From the NCBI GenBank assembly GCA_009668925.1, contig SBEK01000174.1, forward strand, positions 1 through 8,363: a DNA stretch of 8,363 bases. The letters run 5' to 3'. Every line of letters starts with the position of its first letter. The first letter of the stretch is position 1. This document shows positions 1-6,534 of this stretch, one piece after another. The notes beneath the pieces were generated by a model, which did not search any database, was not told the DNA's origin, and worked only from the letters and a program-made list of their open reading frames with translations. Made by a program: the position numbers and the translations under genes. Origin of the DNA: Deltaproteobacteria bacterium. Lineage in GTDB: Bacteria > Desulfobacterota > Syntrophia > Syntrophales > Smithellaceae.

Positions 1-119
1 GCCCACCAGAAAAGCAGCGGATAGGCGAACATTTGAAGAATGTGCAGGAGGACTACATTATAGACCAGAAAGTTTCTGATGTTATCCAGATACACGACGC
101 GATCTCGGCCGGTTTCCAT
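1..119 (-). CDS. Acyltransferase-3 family membrane protein, N-terminal fragment
   Basis: Only the first 39 codons are in the window; the gene runs off the left edge. The translation begins METGRDRVVYLDNIRNF and continues into a hydrophobic stretch with a His (residue 26) inside VVLLH and a Trp-Trp pair at the cut. An Arg followed by YLDxxR and then a hydrophobic helix with VVLLH is the usual N-terminus of acyltransferase-3 (OafA/OpgC-like) integral membrane enzymes, which transfer acyl groups to extracytoplasmic sugars or glucans; the conserved His in the first helix is thought to be catalytic in that family. The ATG at 119 is supported by a GGAGG (125-129, minus strand) five bases upstream. 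A good sigma70-type promoter lies about 130 bp upstream (248-276), so it is probably transcribed on its own. The substrate cannot be guessed from this fragment. Confidence 0.72.
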   Translation of the reverse strand, partial: METGRDRVVYLDNIRNFLVYNVVLLHILQMFAYPLLFWW

Positions 120-212
120 CCGTTCCTCCGCTGAATTCTTAAACCGCCTTCAGATGGCAACAGGATAGCGTGTTGACCTTCAATGATAATTAAGCCCGGT
201 CTAAACCGGCGC

Positions 213-228
213 GATGGTTCGATGGTTC
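213..228. repeat. Tandem 8-bp direct repeat GATGGTTC
   Basis: GATGGTTC occurs twice head to tail (213-220 and 221-228) in the leader of the acyltransferase gene. Just beside it is a small hairpin, CCGGT (196-200) / ACCGG (205-209) with a 4-nt loop. The repeat is certain; any function is not. Confidence 0.5.
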
Positions 229-247
229 GTATTCAAGATCCGGGTTC

Positions 248-276
248 AACATACTAAAAGGGATCGGGACTGTCAA
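248..276 (-). promoter_or_regulatory. Sigma70-like promoter for the acyltransferase gene
   Basis: On the minus strand there is a perfect -35 hexamer TTGACA (276-271), a 17-bp spacer and a TATGTT -10 (253-248, four of six consensus bases). Transcription would start near 241, giving a leader of about 120 nt before the ATG at 119. It lies between two genes on the same strand, where a new promoter is expected. Its spacer overlaps the inverted repeat at 256-284. The call rests on consensus match and position only. Confidence 0.5.
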
Positions 277-284
277 ACCCTTTT
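256..284 (-). terminator. Possible terminator after the 292-residue gene
   Basis: AAAAGGG (256-262) and CCCTTTT (278-284) form a 7-bp inverted repeat around a 15-nt loop, 36 nt downstream of the stop codon at 320. The 3' arm ends in four T on either strand, so it could act in both directions. The stem is A+T heavy and the loop is large, so this is a weak candidate. A second, GC-rich hairpin (GCGGGG 298-303 / CCCCGC 312-317) sits between it and the stop codon. The overlap with the promoter at 248-276 also allows an operator reading. Confidence 0.3.
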
Positions 285-319
285 CGGTCCGTTGCCCGCG
301 GGGAACAGCGACCCCGCCG

Positions 320-1198
320 TCAGCGCCGTTTAAGACGGCAGTTCTTATAACGGTTCACGGGATTCAAGATCGGCGGCATGGCGCTCGGCGCTGCTTCGGG
401 AACGAGCAGCTGTCGACACGTCAGGCGCGAGGCTTTGATCGAAGGACGCTTGGACTGCTTTAGGAAATAATAGGCCACATTGACAAAGAGGTCGCGGGGC
501 AGGATGCCGCGGATCTTATCGAATCCCAGATGTCTCAATCCGTCGCGGATGATCGTGGCGCAGCTCTTGGTAAAGACACTGAAGCCCGTGTATTCCCCGG
601 GCCTTCGCGGATCGGCAGGCGTGTTCTTGATCTCCGCGAGAACATCATAGAAAAAACCGGATAGCCTCGCCGCATCGAGTCCGGTCAGGCGCAGCACATG
701 GATGGTCCGCATGAAAAGCCTGCCGAACTTGTCATAGTAAGGTTTCCCGGGATCGTCGACATTGTCCCGGCCGGTTTCCGGATGTGGCGCGAATTCACCG
801 AGCGCCGGCCGGTAAAAATACTCTTCGGGCCGCATCGCTTCATTTTCGTTTAATTTATGGGAAAAGTTGAAGATGGCGCCGTTTACGTTCACGGCCATGT
901 GCCCCAGAAAAGAAGCCGGGTACTTCACCAGCCGTTCATTGAAATAAAGATCGGCAAAGGGCTCCGGCGCGGCGGGCTCATCGGGCCACACGATGATGAT
1001 CGGCCGGCCGGTTTCGTAGTCTTTCTGGGGAAGCCTTCGGGCGGATACCGAAAGCCCGCGAAAGTGCGTGAGGTATCCGCTCCAGATCTTTTCTCCTTCC
1101 AGATAACGTGCGCCATCCGCCCCCGCCAGGAACGCCGTCTTTCCGGAAACCGTCAGGACCCCTTGATATAGGCTTTCTTCCATGTCCGTGTTATACAT
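320..1198 (-). CDS. Hypothetical protein, probable permuted papain-like (DUF4105/NlpC-type) fold
   Basis: A 292-residue protein. Residues 10-72 look like a compact beta domain: alternating hydrophobics, DGARYLEGEKIWSGYL, then ARRLPQKDYETGRPIIIVWP, an OB-fold-like pattern. The middle holds FLGHMAVNVNG with His100, and residues 205-225 hold FTKSCATIIRDGLRHLG with Cys213 at the start of a helix. A His in a GH-hydrophobic strand that precedes a Cys-Ala/Thr-Thr helix is the order found in circularly permuted papain/NlpC-P60 families such as DUF4105 and YiiX, so a thiol hydrolase or transferase acting on peptide or acyl groups is possible. No signal peptide or clear membrane helix is visible, and the C-terminus is basic. 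No good Shine-Dalgarno lies before the ATG at 1198 or before Met6, so the start is uncertain. It follows a degraded ORF and the SDR gene on the same strand. The fold is inferred from motif order, not from a database match. Confidence 0.7.
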   Translation of the reverse strand: MYNTDMEESLYQGVLTVSGKTAFLAGADGARYLEGEKIWSGYLTHFRGLSVSARRLPQKDYETGRPIIIVWPDEPAAPEPFADLYFNERLVKYPASFLGHMAVNVNGAIFNFSHKLNENEAMRPEEYFYRPALGEFAPHPETGRDNVDDPGKPYYDKFGRLFMRTIHVLRLTGLDAARLSGFFYDVLAEIKNTPADPRRPGEYTGFSVFTKSCATIIRDGLRHLGFDKIRGILPRDLFVNVAYYFLKQSKRPSIKASRLTCRQLLVPEAAPSAMPPILNPVNRYKNCRLKRR

Positions 1199-1282
1199 AA
1201 TGCCGGCGATAAATTAAAGCATCATCTTGGCGGAGGATCGAATCCAGCGACGCGGATTTCCGCCGGCCTAGGCAGAGAGGGA

Positions 1283-1541
1283 TTACTTCTTTCTCAGCTC
1301 GGCGGCGATCCACCCCTTCCATTGCTCCGCGTTGCGGCAGACATGATTGACGCACACTTTGTCCCCCCTGAGGACCATGAGATTCATCTCCCGCTCGCGG
1401 ATGGTTGTCTTGTCATTGGGGGGCGTCGGCCTTGCTCCAGGCCGCAAGCCAGGCGTTCGTTACATCGACGAAATGTTCACGGCTCGCTTTTGAATTTTCC
1501 CTATCCACCATCCTTTTGATGGCCCCGGCACATTCATTGAA
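1283..1541 (-). pseudogene. Small hypothetical ORF broken by a frameshift
   Basis: Two minus-strand frames join into one plausible small protein. The first (1541 to 1413) reads FIECAGAIKRMVDREN and continues through NAWLAAWSKADAP before hitting TGA. The second continues through DKTTIREREMNLMVLRG, then KVCVNHVCRNAEQW, and ends ELRKK-stop (TAA at 1285-1283). The switch falls at a run of six G on the plus strand (1418-1423), the classic place for a one-base indel by slippage or sequencing error. Both pieces have ordinary protein composition and GC-rich third codon positions. No good start codon is seen: an in-frame TGA at 1544-1542 precedes the first piece, and the only ATG in it is at 1511. The 5' end may therefore also be lost. 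It lies downstream of the SDR gene and upstream of the 292-residue gene. I do not recognise the family. It is either a decaying gene or an intact gene with an assembly error. Confidence 0.45.
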
Positions 1542-1602
1542 TCAGGGGAAGCGCGGGTTGTCCGGGTTTTGTGGACAAGTTCCACCGGGCGGCAAAGCAG
1601 GA

Positions 1603-2361
1603 CTAAATCAGCCGTCCGCCGTCGCAGATGAGGCAGGCGCCCGTCGTAAAGGGCGATGCGTCGGACACCAGGTACAGGACGGCCCCCGCCATCTCTTCCG
1701 GTTTTGCCGATCGCCCCAGAGGGATGCTCTTCAGGGCCTCCGTATAGATCGCTTTATCTTCAAAAAGGGCACCGGCAAACTTCGTCTCCGTGAGGCCGGG
1801 CAGCAGGGCGTTGACCCGGATTTTTTTCGGGGCGAGTTCCGCGGCATACGCTTTGGTCATCATGATGACACCGGCCTTGCTGATGGAATAAATGCCCCGG
1901 TTCAAGCCGGGGCTTATGCCGTTGATGGAGGCGACATTGACGATGGAACCGCCGCCGGAGGCTTCGATGAGCGGTGCGGCGTTCTGGATCAGGAAGAACG
2001 GACCCTTCAGATTGACGGCATGGGTTTTATCCCACATTCCTTCACTCGCCGTCAGCAGGCCTCCGAAATGCGGATTTGTTGCCGCGTTGTTGACGAGGAT
2101 GTTCAATTTGCCGAAACGGTCGCCGATCCCGCGGATCAGGGCTTCGACCTGTTTGAGATCGCCCATGTGGCAGGCCAGCGAATCGGCCTTGCCGCCCGTT
2201 TCCCTGATTTTATTTTCAACGGCCTTGAGATCGTCAATCTTGCGGCTGGCCAGAATGCAGTGCGCCCCGTATTCAGCGAGTGTCAGGGCGATGGCCTTGC
2301 CGATGCCGCGGCTGGCCCCGGTAATCAATGCTATTTTATCCTTCAGAGAAAAGCTGACCAT
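1603..2361 (-). CDS. Short-chain dehydrogenase/reductase (SDR), classical type
   Basis: A 252-residue NAD(P)-dependent oxidoreductase, full length for a classical SDR (about 250). The Rossmann glycine motif TGASRGIG is at 14-21, NNAA at 91-94, the structural Asn in VNLKG at 117, catalytic Ser145 in NVASINGIS, and the YxxxK pair Tyr158/Lys162 in YSISKAG. LLPG follows at 187, and the protein ends with the common CDGG segment. Arg40-Lys41 after the second beta strand (ILASRK) favours NADP(H) over NAD(H). The closest well-known types are FabG-like and DHRS4/glucose-dehydrogenase-like reductases. The substrate cannot be read from the sequence, so no symbol is given. The ATG at 2361 has a strong AAGGAGG (2366-2372) with a short 4-nt spacing. 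It is separated from lnt by about 400 bp and so probably has its own promoter; a palindrome just upstream of the ribosome site may be an operator. Confidence 0.95.
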   Translation of the reverse strand: MVSFSLKDKIALITGASRGIGKAIALTLAEYGAHCILASRKIDDLKAVENKIRETGGKADSLACHMGDLKQVEALIRGIGDRFGKLNILVNNAATNPHFGGLLTASEGMWDKTHAVNLKGPFFLIQNAAPLIEASGGGSIVNVASINGISPGLNRGIYSISKAGVIMMTKAYAAELAPKKIRVNALLPGLTETKFAGALFEDKAIYTEALKSIPLGRSAKPEEMAGAVLYLVSDASPFTTGACLICDGGRLI

Positions 2362-2377
2362 GGATCCTCCTTCTTAG

Positions 2378-2389
2378 CGCACACGTGCG
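2378..2389. promoter_or_regulatory. Palindrome CGCAC-AC-GTGCG, candidate operator before the SDR gene
   Basis: A perfect 5-bp inverted repeat with a 2-bp centre lies five bases upstream of the SDR ribosome-binding site (2366-2372). A short palindrome here would fall in the 5' leader or near the transcription start, where a repressor commonly binds. No regulator gene is present in the window, so this is only positional evidence. Confidence 0.35.
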
Positions 2390-2405
2390 GTATTTTGTGT
2401 CTTTT

Positions 2406-2434
2406 GAAATCCGGCTTTAGCTCTCAAATGTCAA
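2406..2434 (-). promoter_or_regulatory. Weak promoter candidate for the SDR gene
   Basis: A perfect TTGACA -35 (2434-2429, minus strand) is followed at 17 bp by GATTTC, a poor -10 (two of six consensus bases). The location, about 45-70 bp before the SDR start and after a long gene-free gap, fits a promoter. The weak -10 means an activator or another sigma factor would be needed, or the match is chance. Confidence 0.28.
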
Positions 2435-2763
2435 GGATAAAATGCCCTGCCCGGAGGACCGTCTTGACTCCGCCGGGTGAAAAAGTCCACGCCGGAGTGC
2501 GGCGGGCCAGGCGCGGATCAGCGCGTCATCCGGGAGCGTGACCTAAACGCCGCGGCCGCATAAGGAAGATCCGGAACGGGGAAAAGAAAGAGAAATAGGC
2601 GTACAAGACGCCGGGACGCCGTAGACAAATCTCGGGAGTGACCGTCGTACGGAAGCAGGCGACACTCCGCGTGAGCGACGGAAGCGATTGCCTTTCCGAT
2701 AATGTTAAGGACAGGCGGCGAGCCGAGAGGGTCGGAATTTCCGGCGGCTGGCCCGGCGGGAAA
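2435..2763. other. Gene-free gap between lnt and the SDR gene
   Basis: About 330 bp without a convincing gene on either strand. The open frames that cross it are the far ends of antisense shadows of lnt or the SDR gene. It holds an 18-base purine-only stretch on the plus strand (about 2578-2595) and an ACTCCG...CGGAGT inverted repeat near 2466-2497 with a 20-nt loop. I see no tRNA, no strong T-tailed terminator after the lnt stop and no recognisable gene remnant. Confidence 0.5.
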
Positions 2764-4371
2764 TCAACGGGATTTTCGCGGACGCCGGGTGTGCGTCTTC
2801 GCCGCACGATGATCCGCTGTCTTTTCTTCATGATGGCGGCGGGCCAGATGATAACTTCTGCCGATCCCGAAGAGGGCCAAAAGCCCGCACAGCCAGCCGA
2901 TCCAGTCTCCCAGAATTGCATAAACCGTGCGTCCCTTCATCAGAGGAATCGTGCCGACCAGCGTTTCTTTCGTCCACTGTCCCGTTCGCAGGGCATGCCG
3001 GCCGACCGGATCGATGATCGCGGAGATGCCGGTCGTCGTGGACCGCACCAGGGGCCGCCGGTGTTCGATTGCCCGGAAGCCGGCCAGCGCCAGGTGTTCC
3101 GTGGGTTCGATCGTATCCCCGTACCAGGAATCATCCGTCAGGTTAAACATGGCCTCGGGGATGAGGCGATCTCGCCCGCCCGCCATCAGTTCGCGGATCT
3201 GCCCCGGGAAAATATCTTCGTAGCAAACGCTGACCGAGATCGGATGCCGATTCAGCAGGATCGGTTCGACGTTTTCTCCCTTCCAGAAGCGGCTGGAATA
3301 CGGCGACCAGGAATAGAAGACGGGAAACGTGTCTCCAAAGGGGATGTATTCACCGAAGGGAACGAGCACCCTCTTGTCGTACGTACCGAGGATGTGTCCG
3401 GACCCGTCGACCAGAAACGCGCTGTTGTAGATGCGGCTCTGGCCGCTTTCGTCGATCCGCAGAATTGCGCCGAACAGCACGGGGGTCCCGAGGCCGCCGA
3501 ACAGGGACGGAGGCAGCTGGGCCCGGCGGGACGTGATGTCGGCCATCAGGATATTTTCCGGCCAGACCAGAAGGTCGGGTTTGTGGCTAAAGACAACTTC
3601 TCTGGACATTGCCACGTGCTCGCGCAGGAAGCGGTCGCGGTCGGCATGCTTCTCGCCCGCCCCCCGATTGGTTTGCACGAGCCCCACCGTCAGCTTCGGG
3701 GCGGCCGCCGCAGCCTGGTCGACACCGTGGATGCGCACCGCGCCGTAAGCCAGGACCATCACAAGGACGGAGGCAAAGATTGCCGCCTCCCGCCTCGGGA
3801 AAGGCAGCTTGGTAAGACGTCTCTCCAGGACAACGTAAATGAAGGAATTGGCATAGACGATCAGGAACGTGATGCCGAGGACGCCCGTCACATCGGCGAG
3901 CTGCGTCAAAAGCGTGAACGTGTACTGGCTTGCGCCCAGATAATTAGGGAAAATCTCGGGCCAGAATTTTTCGAGCGCCGTCCAGATCACCGGTGAAACC
4001 CAGATCACACTCCAGCCGGTGGCGCCGGCGATGAACCTTGTCGCTCCGGCCCATACCGCAAACACAATGCCGTTGGCCGCGGCAAGCAGCACCAGGCCTA
4101 AAAACGCCGGCGGCCAGGGCATTCCCGCAAACTCCCGGAACATGTGAATGACCCAGTAGAATCCGCCGCCGTGCGCGATCACGCCCGCGACCCAGCCGAT
4201 GAAAAACGACCGGACCGGGCTTTGGTCCCGAATCGCCCACAGGATCGGGACCAAACAGATCCATTCCAGATAAAACTGGTCGAATCCGGCATAGCCCAAG
4301 AAGGCCAGAACGCCGCCTCCCGCGGCGGCTAGCCACGGTAGCAAATCCGTGGCGGTTATGCGGTGTGCCAT
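2764..4371 (-). CDS. lnt: Apolipoprotein N-acyltransferase
   Basis: Inner-membrane enzyme that adds the third acyl chain, from a phospholipid, to the N-terminal cysteine of lipoproteins, the last step after Lgt and LspA. The 535 residues match the family's usual length. Residues 10-212 hold about seven hydrophobic segments. Residues 226-475 form the periplasmic nitrilase-like domain with the triad Glu272 (VVWP-type LVWPEN), Lys333 (YDKRVLVPFGEY) and Cys383 (SVCYED). Glu341, Tyr384 and Glu385 match other residues known to be needed in E. coli Lnt, and the Lys-to-Glu spacing of eight is the same. A last membrane segment lies at 485-505, followed by a very basic tail. I choose the ATG at 4371 because GGAG (4378-4381) lies six bases before it; the in-frame TTG at 4377 abuts that site with no spacing. 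It lies 102 bp downstream of the Fe-S gene pair with no clear terminator between, so read-through is possible. Confidence 0.96.
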   Translation of the reverse strand: MAHRITATDLLPWLAAAGGGVLAFLGYAGFDQFYLEWICLVPILWAIRDQSPVRSFFIGWVAGVIAHGGGFYWVIHMFREFAGMPWPPAFLGLVLLAAANGIVFAVWAGATRFIAGATGWSVIWVSPVIWTALEKFWPEIFPNYLGASQYTFTLLTQLADVTGVLGITFLIVYANSFIYVVLERRLTKLPFPRREAAIFASVLVMVLAYGAVRIHGVDQAAAAAPKLTVGLVQTNRGAGEKHADRDRFLREHVAMSREVVFSHKPDLLVWPENILMADITSRRAQLPPSLFGGLGTPVLFGAILRIDESGQSRIYNSAFLVDGSGHILGTYDKRVLVPFGEYIPFGDTFPVFYSWSPYSSRFWKGENVEPILLNRHPISVSVCYEDIFPGQIRELMAGGRDRLIPEAMFNLTDDSWYGDTIEPTEHLALAGFRAIEHRRPLVRSTTTGISAIIDPVGRHALRTGQWTKETLVGTIPLMKGRTVYAILGDWIGWLCGLLALFGIGRSYHLARRHHEEKTADHRAAKTHTRRPRKSR

Positions 4372-4377
4372 ATCCAA

Positions 4378-4381
4378 CTCC
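4378..4381 (-). promoter_or_regulatory. Ribosome-binding site that sets the lnt start
   Basis: GGAG on the minus strand, six bases before the ATG at 4371. It rules against the slightly longer TTG start at 4377, which would directly touch the site. Confidence 0.6.
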
Positions 4382-4473
4382 GGCGATTTATAAAACCAGG
4401 CGGCGGGGCTTCGTCAGTCGTGGCGTGATCGGACCGGCCGCGCAAAAGTACGTTACTCGTTTATCTTTCTCCA

Positions 4474-5412
4474 TCATGATGTCCCGCCCGTCTTCTCTTC
4501 CGGTCCTTCGCCTTTTTCGGGAATGCGGTTGGCACAGGGCACACCCGTCTGGCACAAGCCGCAGCCTGCGTACTGGCCGATGTAGCCCGGTCCGTGCTCG
4601 CCTTTTAACCAGGGGGCCTGCTTTTCGTAGAGGATGTTGAAGCACTTGAGCTTGTCGTGCCCTTCTTCACTCAAGGCGCCGCCCGGACAGCGACTGATGC
4701 ACCGGCCGCATTTAATCCCCCGGTAAAAAAGACAGTTGGCGCGATAATGCGGATAGGGCTTTGCGGATGGCGCAAGCTTCATGCCGGCGACAATGCTGCC
4801 CAGCCTCATGGCCATACCGCGCCGCGTGATAAAGCCTTCATTGAGGCTGAAGGTCCCCAGGCCCGCGGCATAGGCGATATGCCTTTGAGACCAGTTGGAG
4901 GAGAAGCCGCCGGGAACGGTCATGATCTTGAAAAACGGCGACACGCCCGGGGCGACGGCGGGAATCCCCAGCGATTCCACGAGGCCCGCCAGGTGATGGG
5001 AGAGGGCATCGATGAACGCCTGCCCCAGCCAGCGGGTATGGTTCCAGCGCAGCGACGGCCCCTCTTTTTCCAGGGCGTTCGAGCGCAGGGTTTCGCGGTT
5101 GGCGGGCAGAACAAAAGAAACGACACTCACCATGTCCGGCAAAGGACCCTCGTTGTTCAGGGTTTCCCGAATGTGTCTGGCGAGAATTTCGCGCGGCGTA
5201 AAATGTTCCGCGTGGACGACCTTTTTATATTCGTCAAAAAGCGGATCATCGCCCGCGGCAAAGCCGATGAGCGGTTCTTCAAAAATGGAGGCGTCCCCGA
5301 AGCTCGGGAGCCGGTTTTTGTCGCTTTCACGCACAAACCGTTTGATGGCCTCCTCGATAAAACGTTCAGGATTTTCGTGAAGGCCGTTTCTTGTTTCTTT
5401 ATTCATAACCAT
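4474..5412 (-). CDS. Epoxyqueuosine-reductase-like double-cluster [4Fe-4S] protein, not canonical QueG
   Basis: A 312-residue protein with the QueG-type layout. Residues about 175-208 (HIAYAAGLGTFSLNEGFITRRG, shown here only in outline: AGLG at 183-186, then a short loop and MRLGSIV) match the region before the clusters in QueG. Cluster cysteines follow: Cys235-x2-Cys238-x3-Cys242-Pro, an isolated Cys257 in LKCFNI, and GCGLCQTGVPC (Cys284, 287, 293). In QueG the last motif is GCDxCQxxCP; here two residues are added before the third Cys. An extra Cys227 precedes the first motif. The segment where QueG has its DYH catalytic Asp reads NHTRWLGQ, so queuosine synthesis is unlikely. Relatives include cobalamin-dependent and other redox proteins, and the substrate is unknown. 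It is probably cytoplasmic, as no signal peptide is seen. The ATG at 5412 has GGGAG (5420-5424) seven bases upstream and lies inside the end of the previous gene, with a 14-bp overlap that suggests translational coupling. A second ATG at 5406 is a possible alternative start. Confidence 0.82.
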   Translation of the reverse strand: MVMNKETRNGLHENPERFIEEAIKRFVRESDKNRLPSFGDASIFEEPLIGFAAGDDPLFDEYKKVVHAEHFTPREILARHIRETLNNEGPLPDMVSVVSFVLPANRETLRSNALEKEGPSLRWNHTRWLGQAFIDALSHHLAGLVESLGIPAVAPGVSPFFKIMTVPGGFSSNWSQRHIAYAAGLGTFSLNEGFITRRGMAMRLGSIVAGMKLAPSAKPYPHYRANCLFYRGIKCGRCISRCPGGALSEEGHDKLKCFNILYEKQAPWLKGEHGPGYIGQYAGCGLCQTGVPCANRIPEKGEGPEEKTGGTS

Positions 5413-6466
5413 GCCCTTTCTCCCGGCTCATCGCGGCGTAGGTATCATAGACGGTCGGCGGCGGCGTGTACAGGCTGTCCTCCGTTTTTTTCGTGAGTTT
5501 CAGCGCCTCGACCGGGCAGGTCGTGACGCAAAGGCCGCAGCCGATGCAGCGGTCGGCATGAAACTCGATTTTCGCCTCCTTCATCTTGAAGGCCCCCACG
5601 GTGCAGCGCCTGGCGCAGATGCCGCAATCGTTGCACAGGGATTCGTAAAACGTGCAGGCATAATTGCTTTTGACCGCCCGGGCCGGGGCCGGGAAGAGTT
5701 TAAGCGAAATCAGCATGCCGCAGCAGCATGAGCAGCAGCAGCACATCGCTTCGACCTTTTGAGAGTTCAGAATGTGGATAACCAGGCCCTCCGCCTCGCT
5801 TTGTTTCAGGACGGCCAGGGCCTCGTCCGTAGTGATCCGGCGCGCCATTTTGTTTTCCACGTAATAGTCGGCGAAGGCGTCAAACTGGAGGCAGGTCTCC
5901 AGGGGATGGGCGCAGGTTTTGCCGTACAGACCCACGGCCTTGCGGCAAAAGCACTCGGCCACGGCAATGCGCGATTTGCTCCGGATAATGGCTGCCGCGT
6001 CATCGTAGGGAAAGACGGGGCGGTCGGCGACGATCTCGGCGTTGATGGGGATGGAGCGCAGGTGAGGTGTTTTCTGCCCGTGGAACGTGGCACCCAGGCC
6101 GGTCAGATAATACTGCGAGATATCTTTCAGGAGCGGCATGTCCAAGTGGTTCAGCTGAAACTCGTAGATGCCGACAATGAAAGGAACCGGAAAATAGCGG
6201 ATCCCGTCATCGGATCTGACACGGAAGATCAGCCCCCGGACGGCCATTGATTCCAGCCGGGCGGCGATGTCCGCGGCATCGGCCCCCAGCCGCGAGGCCG
6301 TCTTGGCAGCCGTTTCCGGTTGGGCGGGAAGTTTCAGAAACAGGTCCGCATCATCTACGCTGAAAAGCCGCCGGAGAATTTTCAACTCGACGCCGTTTGC
6401 CGTCGCCGGGTAGCCGGTGGCCATCATTTCCAGCCGGTCGCGCAATCGTTCATAGATATCATTCAT
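5399..6466 (-). CDS. Cysteine-rich 4Fe-4S protein with ferredoxin domain and CCCCSCCC motif
   Basis: A 355-residue cytoplasmic protein with 20 cysteines, of unknown substrate and presumed electron-transfer role. Residues 1-95 look like a helical, winged-helix-type region (ATANGVELKILRRLF, then ADAADIAARLESMAVRG and RVRSDDGIRYF), which may bind a partner rather than DNA. Residues 170-192 carry ECFCRK...C...HPLETC (Cys172, 174, 185, 192). Residues 241-250 read MCCCCSCCCG, seven Cys in eight positions. A C-terminal 2[4Fe-4S] ferredoxin domain follows: Cys278-281-284-288 and Cys307-310-313-317-Pro, with an extra Cys271. The first motif lacks the usual Pro after its last Cys. Similar proteins with a CxCR site, a Cys cluster and a ferredoxin tail occur in anaerobes, as far as I recall. 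The start at 6466 is supported by GGGAGG (6478-6483), 11 bases upstream. It overlaps the next gene by 14 bp, so the two products probably act together. Its leader is long and structured. Confidence 0.88.
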   Translation of the reverse strand: MNDIYERLRDRLEMMATGYPATANGVELKILRRLFSVDDADLFLKLPAQPETAAKTASRLGADAADIAARLESMAVRGLIFRVRSDDGIRYFPVPFIVGIYEFQLNHLDMPLLKDISQYYLTGLGATFHGQKTPHLRSIPINAEIVADRPVFPYDDAAAIIRSKSRIAVAECFCRKAVGLYGKTCAHPLETCLQFDAFADYYVENKMARRITTDEALAVLKQSEAEGLVIHILNSQKVEAMCCCCSCCCGMLISLKLFPAPARAVKSNYACTFYESLCNDCGICARRCTVGAFKMKEAKIEFHADRCIGCGLCVTTCPVEALKLTKKTEDSLYTPPPTVYDTYAAMSREKGHGYE

Positions 6467-6481
6467 GGTCAGGGTTTCCTC

Positions 6482-6508
6482 CCGGGTCCTTCTTATCAGA
6501 TGCCCCGG
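6482..6508 (-). promoter_or_regulatory. Hairpin overlapping the ribosome site of the Fe-S gene
   Basis: CCGGG (6482-6486) and CCCGG (6504-6508) can pair around a 17-nt loop. The 3' arm in the minus-strand RNA overlaps the GGGAGG ribosome site (6483-6478), so folding could partly hide it. The stem is short (5 bp, all G-C). Confidence 0.28.
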
Positions 6509-6534
6509 ACGATTACAATGTCGGGATCCCCCTC

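Noticed and set aside
1252..1263. GCGGA/TCCGC hairpin before the 292-residue gene
   Set aside because: The loop would be only two bases, with no T-run; not a believable terminator.
1542..1544. In-frame TGA before the frameshifted ORF as a possible selenocysteine codon
   Set aside because: The reading frame does continue upstream (ending NPRFP before the TGA), but there is no redox motif around it and I see no convincing stem-loop placed as a SECIS element just after it.
1405..2541. Long plus-strand open frame across the SDR region
   Set aside because: It is antisense to the SDR gene, whose full set of catalytic motifs is on the minus strand. The plus-strand translation has no recognisable motif and its start lies in the frameshifted ORF.
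2638..3996. Long plus-strand open frame of about 450 codons
   Set aside because: It is antisense to lnt, which has all its catalytic residues. The frame is rich in Arg, Gly and Gln, typical of shadows in GC-rich DNA.
4387..4417. TATAAA with a weak CTGACG upstream as an lnt promoter
   Set aside because: The start of transcription would fall about 8-10 bases before the ATG, leaving no room for the ribosome site used, and the spacing is 19 bp.
4657..5496. Plus-strand open frame of about 280 codons
   Set aside because: It is antisense to the QueG-like gene; the real frame carries the cysteine cluster motifs.
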